From NCBI GenBank assembly GCA_003281385.1, contig QCCE01000003.1, forward strand, positions 98,031 through 162,030: a DNA stretch of 64,000 bases, in the 5' to 3' direction. Position numbers and translations under genes: made by a program. This stretch comes from Prochlorococcus sp. AG-347-K17 (GTDB lineage Bacteria > Cyanobacteriota > Cyanobacteriia > PCC-6307 > Cyanobiaceae). Positions 53,169 to 61,007 of this stretch are shown here, piece by piece. Below the pieces are notes generated by a model. The model worked only from the letters and a program-made list of their open reading frames with translations, did no database searches and had not been told where the DNA came from. Within the stretch, counting starts at the first letter, position 1, and each line of letters opens with the position of its first letter.

Positions 53169-54470
53169 TTAAACTCCAGTATGAATAGTTTTTCGCCAAA
53201 GTATCTTTTTAGGAAAAATAGACATCTTTATTGTTACCCAAGGGATTACTAAAAACCAATGTGATAAATAAAAAACCGAGACAAATACCATCAAAAAATT
53301 GCTTTTTTGCAATACTGGCACTTCGCTTTTACAAGAAGAACCGTACCAAAAAGCAATTCCAGATAACATAAAAGCTGTAAATGAAATAGGCCAGTAAATT
53401 GGTGAATCTAATAAAGCAATACTGAACATTAAGTCAACAATAGAAATAATTGGTAGTGCATATTGCAAGATGAAGAAGTAAGTTATATCAAATTTCTGCA
53501 AATAATCAATTTTATTAGTAAATAATTGATCTCCATAATCAAAGAATCTTTGCAAACCCCCCTCTGCCCATCTTTGCCTTTGCGCTAATAAAGCATTTAA
53601 ATTCTCAACTGCTTCCTCCATAACTGGAGGATCCCACAAGATTCCAATTCTAGATTTTGATAATAATAATCTTAAACTCAAATCAAGATCATCTGTAACT
53701 GTATCTTCATTAAAAGAACCACATGCCAATAATGTTTCTTTCTTAATTAATTGGCCATTTCCCCTTAATTCAGAAACTCCAGCAACTGATAATCTTCCAT
53801 ATTGAAAGATTGCGTCCATAGCCATTTCCATTGACTGACAAGAAGTTAAAAAATTCTTACTTACATTTGTTACTGATTTTCTTAGTTGAACTGCAGACCA
53901 ATCACCCTCTTCTACAAAACTAAATAACCTTATCAAAGAATCTTGTTTTAACTCAGCATCAGCATCCAAAACTAATAACCATTCACCATGAGTAAACTTT
54001 AAGGCATAATTCAAAGCTCCTGACTTTCCTCCTCCTGCATTTGGAGAACGACTTATGACTTTTAGCTTGTCATATTGTCTAGCTAATCGATCTAAAATTA
54101 AAGGCGTCTTATCAGAGCTACCATCATCGATTATGTATATATTTAATTTATTTGTTGGATAATCTAAACTAAATAATCTTTCAACTAATCTTGCTATGAC
54201 ATTCTCTTCATCTCTAGCAGCGACTAAAATATCAAGCACAGGTAACTCTTTATTACTAATTCTTCTGCTTACCAGGTTTTCAAGGTTGTTCCTTTTGACA
54301 TTTTTAGAAATAACTATTAGACCGTAAAAAACAATCACAAAAGAAAGAGTAAATATAAAGTAAAATAAATTTTCGATATTGAAAGCATGGGGAATAAAAG
54401 CTATAAAAAAACAAGCACTAAGAAATATAAACGACTTCAATCTTCGATTTTTATAAAAACCCTTACTCAT
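53169..54470 (-). CDS. Processive-type family 2 glycosyltransferase, membrane-bound
   Basis: 433 residues. Two N-terminal hydrophobic segments (about 13-55), a GT2 domain with DDGSSD (115-120), DAD (169-171), TDDLD (259-263) and QRQRW (297-301, the Q-x-x-R-W motif of processive synthases), then three C-terminal membrane helices. Such enzymes make beta-linked polysaccharides or lipid-linked glycans (cellulose-synthase-like or N-acetylglucosaminyl type); the product is unknown. Its stop is next to the dnaX stop, and the SpoIID-like gene precedes it by 26 bases. Confidence 0.92.
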   Translation of the reverse strand: MSKGFYKNRRLKSFIFLSACFFIAFIPHAFNIENLFYFIFTLSFVIVFYGLIVISKNVKRNNLENLVSRRISNKELPVLDILVAARDEENVIARLVERLFSLDYPTNKLNIYIIDDGSSDKTPLILDRLARQYDKLKVISRSPNAGGGKSGALNYALKFTHGEWLLVLDADAELKQDSLIRLFSFVEEGDWSAVQLRKSVTNVSKNFLTSCQSMEMAMDAIFQYGRLSVAGVSELRGNGQLIKKETLLACGSFNEDTVTDDLDLSLRLLLSKSRIGILWDPPVMEEAVENLNALLAQRQRWAEGGLQRFFDYGDQLFTNKIDYLQKFDITYFFILQYALPIISIVDLMFSIALLDSPIYWPISFTAFMLSGIAFWYGSSCKSEVPVLQKSNFLMVFVSVFYLSHWFLVIPWVTIKMSIFPKKILWRKTIHTGV

Positions 54471-54496
54471 AAAAGTAAATTTTACTTACTTAACTT

Positions 54497-56035
54497 TCAT
54501 TGAGACAATATCTCAAATTTTTTCAGTTTTGCTTTTCGATAGTAATGATTCAATATTTGTTCATAAGAAAATCCTAATTTAGCCATTTCAATCGCTCCAG
54601 ACTGAGATAAACCTACACCATGACCGAAGCCTCCTCCTCTCAAAAGCCATAAATCATCACTTAATTTATTAATAGTAAACAAATTACTAGGTATAAAATT
54701 TAGTACCCGTCGAATATCATCTTTAACTAGAACAATAGATTTATTAACTTTGTCCGTTCGTATTTCCAATTTTGTCACTCTGCCACTCGCCCCACGTTCA
54801 ATAGAATTTATATCCAAAACATTGTCATTAATATTTATAAGTTTGTTTTTAGTTAACTTTTCTTTAATTTCAAGACTAGAAATTTTCTTATTCCATCGAA
54901 AAAGAGAATGATTACTCCCATAAAACTGTTCTTTATCAAAATCTAAAAAATTATCTAAAACAGATTCATTTGTAATTGGAAGTTTAAAAATTTTATTTAG
55001 TGATCTAGAACCATCAATGATCGAATTGAAATAAGAATAATCTTGAATTTGCCAAGACTCGCCTGCAGTAGCGGATACACCACCATTAGAACCATGGTAA
55101 AAAGCATTAATTGGTTGATTTCTATAAGTGAGAATTAAATTTGAGGTTGCTTCTATAGCATTTTTCACGTTTTTATTTATAGTTTTAGGAGGTTTATAAA
55201 CTTGACATTGAGTGGTAATACATAAATGATATTTGTCCATATTAAATCTATCAGAATTAAATATTCCCCAAGTTCTTGCAATAACTGCTTGAGCTTTGAG
55301 TGCTTCTAAAGGAGAATTCGGTCCAATTTCATATGGCAAAACACCTGCCAAATAATCATCAAATTCAATTTGTTGAACTAAAGTCCAAGTTCCATATAAA
55401 TCTTTTAATAAATAAAAATTTTTGCCAAAATTTACACCATTTATTTTTATGTCCTCTTGAGCATAAATATATATAGGTCCTTCGAGTTTCATAAGACTGT
55501 ATTCACTTCTAAGAAAAGGAGTAATTTGAAAATTTTTTATTTTTCTAGAAATCTTATTTTTTAATTCAAACTCTGTAAGATCATCTTCAAATGGAATCCA
55601 TACTTCCCAATTTTTAGGGTAGGCAACAGTCGTCTTAAATCCTTTATCTTTAAGTTTCTCTGCTTGTTTTTTTGCTGATTCATAGCTAGCAAAAGGACCA
55701 AAAACAATTCTTTCGATTGTTTTTGGATTTTTGATAGGTATATCCACCCAACTAATATTAATCTCTTTTGATTTGTGTTTAATACCGTTGGACGATATCA
55801 GATTTAAAAAACCTTTATCAGTAATAAAATTAATATTCTTTTTTTTTGAAAAGCTGTCATTCTCCCCGCCTAAATATTGCTTTAAACCAATTAAAAATTT
55901 TCCTTTTTTAATTTCATTATTGAGTTCAACCTTTTGCAATTCTTCTCCTTTGACATTTGAAGTAAATTTAATATTTATTAAAAAGAGAGAAATACATCCT
56001 AAAAATAAGTATAAAAAGGCTAATTTAGGTTTCAT
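54497..56035 (-). CDS. SpoIID/LytB-domain protein with N-terminal SPOR-like segment
   Basis: 512 residues. N-terminal hydrophobic export segment (about 5-24), a SPOR-like stretch (VFGPFASYESAKKQAEKL near residues 111-128), then the SpoIID domain with EFDDYLAGVLPYEIG, LKAQAVIARTW, YHGSNGGVSA and GGGFGHGVGLSQSGA near the C-terminus. SpoIID is a lytic transglycosylase acting on peptidoglycan; in non-sporulating cyanobacteria it is taken as a cell-wall remodelling enzyme. It precedes the GT2 gene on the same strand, which suggests a cell-envelope pair. Confidence 0.92.
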   Translation of the reverse strand: MKPKLAFLYLFLGCISLFLINIKFTSNVKGEELQKVELNNEIKKGKFLIGLKQYLGGENDSFSKKKNINFITDKGFLNLISSNGIKHKSKEINISWVDIPIKNPKTIERIVFGPFASYESAKKQAEKLKDKGFKTTVAYPKNWEVWIPFEDDLTEFELKNKISRKIKNFQITPFLRSEYSLMKLEGPIYIYAQEDIKINGVNFGKNFYLLKDLYGTWTLVQQIEFDDYLAGVLPYEIGPNSPLEALKAQAVIARTWGIFNSDRFNMDKYHLCITTQCQVYKPPKTINKNVKNAIEATSNLILTYRNQPINAFYHGSNGGVSATAGESWQIQDYSYFNSIIDGSRSLNKIFKLPITNESVLDNFLDFDKEQFYGSNHSLFRWNKKISSLEIKEKLTKNKLININDNVLDINSIERGASGRVTKLEIRTDKVNKSIVLVKDDIRRVLNFIPSNLFTINKLSDDLWLLRGGGFGHGVGLSQSGAIEMAKLGFSYEQILNHYYRKAKLKKFEILSQ

Positions 56036-56126
56036 AAGTTAGAACTTTCTTTATCAATCAAAAACTTTAATTTGCACCAATGCGTATAAAGGTTTAGATT
56101 ATCCTAATTAAACACATTTGACTTAA

Positions 56127-56324
56127 ATGTCTAAACTAAAAACTCGTAAATCAGCTGCCAAAAGATTTAAAGCTACTGCGACGGGTAAATTCATGAGAAG
56201 AAGAGCTTTCCATAATCATTTACTTGATCATAAAAGCTCTAAATTAAAAAGACATCTATCAACAAAAGCAGTAGTTGATGAAAGAGATGCTGATAATGTA
56301 AGATTAATGATTCCATACGCATAA
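56127..56324 (+). CDS. rpmI: Ribosomal protein bL35
   Basis: 65-residue, very basic 50S protein with the family start [15 protein letters not shown] and [14 protein letters not shown]. Followed by rplT after 28 bases, the conserved L35-L20 pair, here without infC upstream. Divergent from the SpoIID-like gene. Confidence 0.98.
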
Positions 56325-56352
56325 ATCTTTAACCAATTTTTATTAAAAATTC

Positions 56353-56700
56353 ATGGCACGCGTAAAAAGAGGCAACATAGCCAGAAAAAGAAGAAACAAA
56401 ATCTTAAATCTTGCAAAAGGTTTTAGAGGTGGAAACAAAAATCTTTTCAGAACTGCAAATCAAAGAGTGATGAAAGCTCTTTGTAATGCTTATAGAGATA
56501 GAAGAAGAAGAAAAAGAGATTTTAGAAGACTTTGGATTTCTAGAATTAACGCATCTGCCAGGATAAATGGAACAAACTATAGCAAGTTGATAAATGGCAT
56601 GAAAAATTCAGAAATTATTATAAATAGAAAAATGCTTGCTCAATTAGCCTTAAACGATCCTAAGTGTTTTGAAAAAATTGTTTCTTCCCTTAGCAAGTAG
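56353..56700 (+). CDS. rplT: Ribosomal protein bL20
   Basis: 115-residue 50S assembly protein ([48 protein letters not shown]). In E. coli L20 represses its own operon by binding the leader; no such fold was identified here. Followed by a TPR gene after 36 bases. Confidence 0.98.
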   Translation: MARVKRGNIARKRRNKILNLAKGFRGGNKNLFRTANQRVMKALCNAYRDRRRRKRDFRRLWISRINASARINGTNYSKLINGMKNSEIIINRKMLAQLALNDPKCFEKIVSSLSK

Positions 56701-56736
56701 AAAAAGAATATAATCTAGAAAAAATAAATATAAATA

Positions 56737-57294
56737 ATGGAAATATCTTCCTTCCAATCTTATTTAATAATTCTTTTTGTTGTATTAATAATAATTTCTA
56801 TTTTTGTATTCAGACAATTTCTAAAAACAAGAAGTGAAGAATTAAATTTAGTAAAATTCGAGCAAAAAGGTTTAGATTCTCTCACTCAAGCTACAGAATT
56901 ATATGAATTTGGGTCTATTCAGATAAAAAAAAGATTATATTCTGAAGCTACTAAAACTTTTTTAAAAGCAATTGAAAATTATGAAAATGAACCTGATGAA
57001 GCCAAAGCGATAATAAATAATGCTTTAGGATTTTCTTATGCTGCTCAAAATGAATTTAAGAAAGCAATTAAACACTATAACTCTGCAATAAAATCACTTC
57101 CAGAATATCCTATAGCCCTAAATAACCTCGCATCAGCACAACAGCGTTTACTTGAGTACGACTTGGCATATGAAACTTATCAAAAGGTATTGGTGATAGA
57201 TCCAAAAAACAAAACAGCAATTAAAAAAAGCAAGGAGTTAGAAAAAAGAAACAATTATAAACCTTATAAAGGTATTAAAGATAAGGGATTTTAA
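56737..57294 (+). CDS. Membrane-anchored TPR protein
   Basis: 185 residues: one N-terminal hydrophobic helix (about 7-27), then two or three TPR units ([47 protein letters not shown], in part; [26 protein letters not shown]) and a basic tail. A likely membrane-bound scaffold, such as for assembly of a complex, but no partner is evident. It stops 2 bases before thiG. Confidence 0.85.
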   Translation: MEISSFQSYLIILFVVLIIISIFVFRQFLKTRSEELNLVKFEQKGLDSLTQATELYEFGSIQIKKRLYSEATKTFLKAIENYENEPDEAKAIINNALGFSYAAQNEFKKAIKHYNSAIKSLPEYPIALNNLASAQQRLLEYDLAYETYQKVLVIDPKNKTAIKKSKELEKRNNYKPYKGIKDKGF

Positions 57295-57296
57295 AT

Positions 57297-58091
57297 ATGG
57301 AAAATTCTTCTTCTTTACTAATTGGTGGAAAACAATTTTCCAGTAGATTAATGGTTGGTACTGGCAAATACAAATCTACTCAAGATATGGTGGAAAGTTT
57401 GTCAAATTCTGAAACGGAAATTATAACCGTTGCTGTTAGAAGAATTAAAAATGATCAGACCGGAGAAAATTTACTCGAAAAGATCAACTGGGAAAAATAC
57501 TGGATGCTTCCTAATACAGCAGGTTGTGTTAATTCCGATGAAGCAGTCAGAATAGCAATTTTAGGTAGAGAACTTGCAAAATTATCTGGTCAAGAAGACA
57601 ATAATTTTGTGAAGTTAGAAGTTATTCCTGACAAAAAGTATTTGCTACCAGATCCAATAGAAACTCTTAAAGCAGCCGAAATTTTAATAAAAAAGGGTTT
57701 CACTGTACTTCCTTATATCAATGCAGATCCTATTCTTGCAAAAAGACTAGAAGAAATTGGTTGTGCAACTGTAATGCCATTGGGCTCGCCTATAGGCTCC
57801 GGACAAGGTTTATTAAATTTATCAAATATAAGGATAATTATTGAGAATGCAAAAGTACCAGTAATAATTGACGCAGGAATTGGAGTGCCTAGCGAAGCTT
57901 CTCAAGCAATGGAAATTGGAGCTGATGGTGTTTTAATCAATAGTGCAATAGCACAAGCTTTAAATCCTCCTCTAATGGCTCAAGCGATAAATTATAGTGT
58001 GAAAGCTGGCAGACAAGCTTTTCTGGCAGGAAGAATTAAAAAACAAGACTTTGCAGTTGCAAGTTCGCCGGAAAAAAACATATCTATCTAA
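57297..58091 (+). CDS. thiG: Thiazole synthase ThiG
   Basis: Forms the thiazole phosphate half of thiamine from deoxyxylulose phosphate, ThiS thiocarboxylate and a glycine-derived imine. 264-residue TIM barrel with [10 protein letters not shown] (18-27), [16 protein letters not shown], and [20 protein letters not shown] (in part). No TPP riboswitch lies before it; it is read after the TPR gene. Pairs functionally with thiC at the left end of the window. Confidence 0.97.
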   Translation: MENSSSLLIGGKQFSSRLMVGTGKYKSTQDMVESLSNSETEIITVAVRRIKNDQTGENLLEKINWEKYWMLPNTAGCVNSDEAVRIAILGRELAKLSGQEDNNFVKLEVIPDKKYLLPDPIETLKAAEILIKKGFTVLPYINADPILAKRLEEIGCATVMPLGSPIGSGQGLLNLSNIRIIIENAKVPVIIDAGIGVPSEASQAMEIGADGVLINSAIAQALNPPLMAQAINYSVKAGRQAFLAGRIKKQDFAVASSPEKNISI

Positions 58092-58251
58092 TTCTCTTTA
58101 TTTAGCAAAGTTTAAAAAGAAAGTAAAAATTTATTATTTGCTTTTATTTATCATATTAAGAAAGAAGATTTGAAACTATTTACAATGTTTTTTCGCAAAG
58201 TGGAAGCACACTGTAGTAATTTAATAAATATATTATGAATCTTTTAATTCT

Positions 58252-58255
58252 GGAG
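58252..58255 (+). promoter_or_regulatory. Shine-Dalgarno site before sqdB
   Basis: GGAG with 6 bases before the GTG at 58262 supports that start. Most genes in this window have no such clear site. Confidence 0.6.
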
Positions 58256-58261
58256 TTCTGA

Positions 58262-59455
58262 GTGAAAGTTATTGTTCTAGGTGGAGATGGTTTTTGCGGT
58301 TGGCCTTGTGCGGTGAATTTAGCAGAGCAAAATCATGATGTTATTATTGTCGACAATTTAAGTCGTAGAAAAATTGATATTGATCTAGAGGTAGAATCTT
58401 TAACTCCAATTGCTTCGATAACAGAACGACTCTCTGCATGGGAAGAGATTGGAGGTAAGCCTATGAGATTTCTTAATATGGATATCTCTAAACAATATCA
58501 AAAATTGCTCAATTTGCTGATTGATGAAAAACCAGATTCCGTGATTCATTTTGCAGAACAAAGAGCAGCACCTTACTCGATGAAATCCAGTTTCACCAAA
58601 AGATATACAGTGGATAATAATGTTAATGGCACCCACAACCTTCTTGCTGCAATAGTAGAGAGTAATTTAGATATTCATGTTGTTCATTTAGGAACAATGG
58701 GAGTCTATGGATATGGATCACATAGAGGTGCAACAATTCCAGAAGGTTATCTAAAAGTTGAAGTTCCACAACCAGATGGAAGCCGATTTGAAGAAGAAAT
58801 ATTACACCCTGCAAGCCCAGGTAGTGTTTACCATATGACTAAAACCTTAGATCAATTATTATTTCTTTACTACAACAAAAATGATCTTGTAAGGATTACT
58901 GATTTACATCAAGGCATTGTTTGGGGAACAAATACAGAAGCAACTTTAAAAGATCCTAGATTGACAAACCGATTTGACTATGACGGAGATTATGGAACTG
59001 TTTTAAACAGATTTCTAATGCAAGCTGCAATTGGATATCCATTAAGTGTTCACGGGACAGGCGGGCAAACAAGAGCATTTATACACATAAAAGACTCTGT
59101 AAAATGCGTACAACTTGCTCTTGAAAATCCTCCAGAATCTGGAGAAAGAGTCAAAATATTTAATCAAATGACTGAGAGTCATCAAGTTGGAGAACTAGCT
59201 AAAAAAGTTGCTTCTCTAACAGGAGCTGATATTAATTATTTACCAAATCCAAGGAATGAAGCGGTAGAAAATGATCTAATTGTTGATAATAAATGTTTTA
59301 TAGAATTAGGTTTAAACCCAACGACTCTTGATAATGGCTTATTAGAAGAAGTTGTTGAAGTTGCCAAAAAATACTCCAATAGATGTGATCTTAAGCGCAT
59401 ACCTTGTGTTTCATCCTGGACTAAAAAACAAGCTGAGGCAATAAAGACAAATTAA
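58262..59455 (+). CDS. sqdB: UDP-sulfoquinovose synthase SqdB
   Basis: Makes UDP-sulfoquinovose from UDP-glucose and sulfite, for the sulfolipid SQDG. 397-residue short-chain dehydrogenase fold with NAD loop GGDGFCGWP (7-15) and catalytic Thr145 (LGTMGVYG), Tyr190 and Lys194 (SVYHMTK). GTG start. It leads directly to sqdX, 27 bases downstream. Replacing phospholipid with sulfolipid is a known phosphorus-saving trait of Prochlorococcus. Confidence 0.98.
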   Translation: MKVIVLGGDGFCGWPCAVNLAEQNHDVIIVDNLSRRKIDIDLEVESLTPIASITERLSAWEEIGGKPMRFLNMDISKQYQKLLNLLIDEKPDSVIHFAEQRAAPYSMKSSFTKRYTVDNNVNGTHNLLAAIVESNLDIHVVHLGTMGVYGYGSHRGATIPEGYLKVEVPQPDGSRFEEEILHPASPGSVYHMTKTLDQLLFLYYNKNDLVRITDLHQGIVWGTNTEATLKDPRLTNRFDYDGDYGTVLNRFLMQAAIGYPLSVHGTGGQTRAFIHIKDSVKCVQLALENPPESGERVKIFNQMTESHQVGELAKKVASLTGADINYLPNPRNEAVENDLIVDNKCFIELGLNPTTLDNGLLEEVVEVAKKYSNRCDLKRIPCVSSWTKKQAEAIKTN

Positions 59456-59482
59456 AATTTCTAAAATAGTTACCTTAAGAAA

Positions 59483-60628
59483 GTGAAAATTGCATTGTTT
59501 ACTGAAACTTTTCTACCTAAAGTTGATGGCATAGTTACAAGACTGACTAAAACGATTGAATTTTTAATAAAAAATGGTGATGAAGTTATAATTTTTTGTC
59601 CAGAAGGGTGTCCAGAATCATATATGGGTGCATCTGTAGTTGGAGTTGCTGCAATGCCATTACCCTTATACCCAGAGTTGAAGCTTGGTTTACCGGGTCC
59701 TGCAGTCTCAGATAAGTTAGAAAAATTTAACCCAGATTTGATACATGTTGTTAATCCAGCTGTACTTGGCTTAGGTGGCATATGGTTAGCGAAAACTAAT
59801 AATATTCCTTTAATTGCCAGTTACCATACTCATCTTCCAAAATATCTGGAACATTACGGTATGGGTATGTTAGAGCCACTTTTGTGGGAATTACTGAAAG
59901 CAGCTCATAATCAAGCCTTGTTAAATTTATGTACTTCCACCGCTATGGTCAATGAGTTAAAAGATAAAGGTATTCAGAGGACTGCTCTATGGCAAAGGGG
60001 AGTAGATACTTTCAGTTTCAGACCAGATTTGAGAAGTGAGAAAATGAGAAAGAAATTATTTGGGGAATATAACGACGCTAATTACTTATTAATTTATGTA
60101 GGAAGATTATCAGCAGAAAAACAAATTGAGAGAATTAAACCAGTCTTAGAAAGTATTCCTAATGCTTGCCTAGCACTTGTAGGTGACGGACCATATAGAA
60201 ACCAGCTTGAAAAAATCTTCGAAAATACAAAGACAAATTTCATAGGATACTTATCTGGCGATGAACTTGCTAGCGCCTATGCCTCTGGAGATATATTTTT
60301 ATTTCCATCTAGTACAGAAACACTTGGGTTAGTTTTACTAGAAGCAATGGCAGCAGGATGTCCAGTTATCGGAGCAAACAAGGGTGGGATTCCAGATATT
60401 ATTAGCGATGGGATTAATGGTTGTTTATATGATCCTGATGAAAAAGATAATGGGGAACAAAGTTTGATTGAAGCGACAAAAAAAATTCTAGAGAATGGAG
60501 ATAAAAGAGAAGTTATGAGAAAAGAGGCACGAAACGAAGCAGAAAAATGGGATTGGAATCAAGCAACACTACAATTGCAAAATTATTATGCAGATACTCT
60601 CAAAGGAATAGATGAAAATCAATCTTAA
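59483..60628 (+). CDS. sqdX: Sulfolipid synthase SqdX (GT4 glycosyltransferase)
   Basis: Transfers sulfoquinovose to diacylglycerol. 381 residues, GT-B fold: N-terminal TETFLPKVDGIVTRL, IHVVNPAVLGLGG, YHTHLPKY, and C-terminal UDP-binding YVGRLSAEKQ and PSSTETLGLVLLEAMAAG with the E-x7-E motif. GTG start. The assignment as SqdX rests on the sqdB neighbour plus the N-terminal motif. It ends 1 base before the convergent gene at 60629. Confidence 0.95.
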   Translation: MKIALFTETFLPKVDGIVTRLTKTIEFLIKNGDEVIIFCPEGCPESYMGASVVGVAAMPLPLYPELKLGLPGPAVSDKLEKFNPDLIHVVNPAVLGLGGIWLAKTNNIPLIASYHTHLPKYLEHYGMGMLEPLLWELLKAAHNQALLNLCTSTAMVNELKDKGIQRTALWQRGVDTFSFRPDLRSEKMRKKLFGEYNDANYLLIYVGRLSAEKQIERIKPVLESIPNACLALVGDGPYRNQLEKIFENTKTNFIGYLSGDELASAYASGDIFLFPSSTETLGLVLLEAMAAGCPVIGANKGGIPDIISDGINGCLYDPDEKDNGEQSLIEATKKILENGDKREVMRKEARNEAEKWDWNQATLQLQNYYADTLKGIDENQS

Positions 60629-60877
60629 TTATGCTACGTGTGGAGGCGTGGGATTATTATAAGAACTTAAAGGAAGTATTAAAGTAGCGATATTTTGATT
60701 CTTTTCGGGCCTTTTTTTCTTTGAAAATTTTTTACCAAAGGGTACTCTAATAACATTAGTTCCCTCAATGGAACATATTTTTGAGTTATCTCCTGAAAAA
60801 TTATTGACAAAATTTGGTAAATCTACGTTTTTAACTGGCAGATGCTTAACATTACCAGATTTAAAATCTTTGGTCAT
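60629..60877 (-). CDS. Small protein of unknown function
   Basis: 82 residues, no membrane segment, basic middle (PFGKKFSKKKRPEKNQN) flanked by a mixed N-terminus and a short ATLILPLSSYNNPTPPHVA end. The ATG lies at 60877 and its stop abuts the sqdX stop. It could be a real small conserved gene, as the frame is long for such A/T-rich DNA, but I do not recognise it. Confidence 0.6.
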   Translation of the reverse strand: MTKDFKSGNVKHLPVKNVDLPNFVNNFSGDNSKICSIEGTNVIRVPFGKKFSKKKRPEKNQNIATLILPLSSYNNPTPPHVA

Positions 60878-60991
60878 AGCTTCAAATACCCCAAAAAATT
60901 TGATGCTCGAATATTTTAATAAAAAAATTTAAAAAAATTCTATAAGAAAATATTAAATTTTTATTCTCACTGATAATAACTAAGTAATTGT

Positions 60992-61007
60992 AAGGACGCT
61001 AGTCCTT
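60992..61007 (-). terminator. Hairpin touching the gcvP stop codon
   Basis: AAGGAC/GTCCTT form a 6-base-pair stem with a 4-base loop; its first base is part of the gcvP TAA (61009-61007). The sequence that follows on the minus strand (ACAATTACTTAG) lacks a T-run. A weak terminator or 3' stabilising hairpin, like the one over the dapA stop. Confidence 0.4.
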
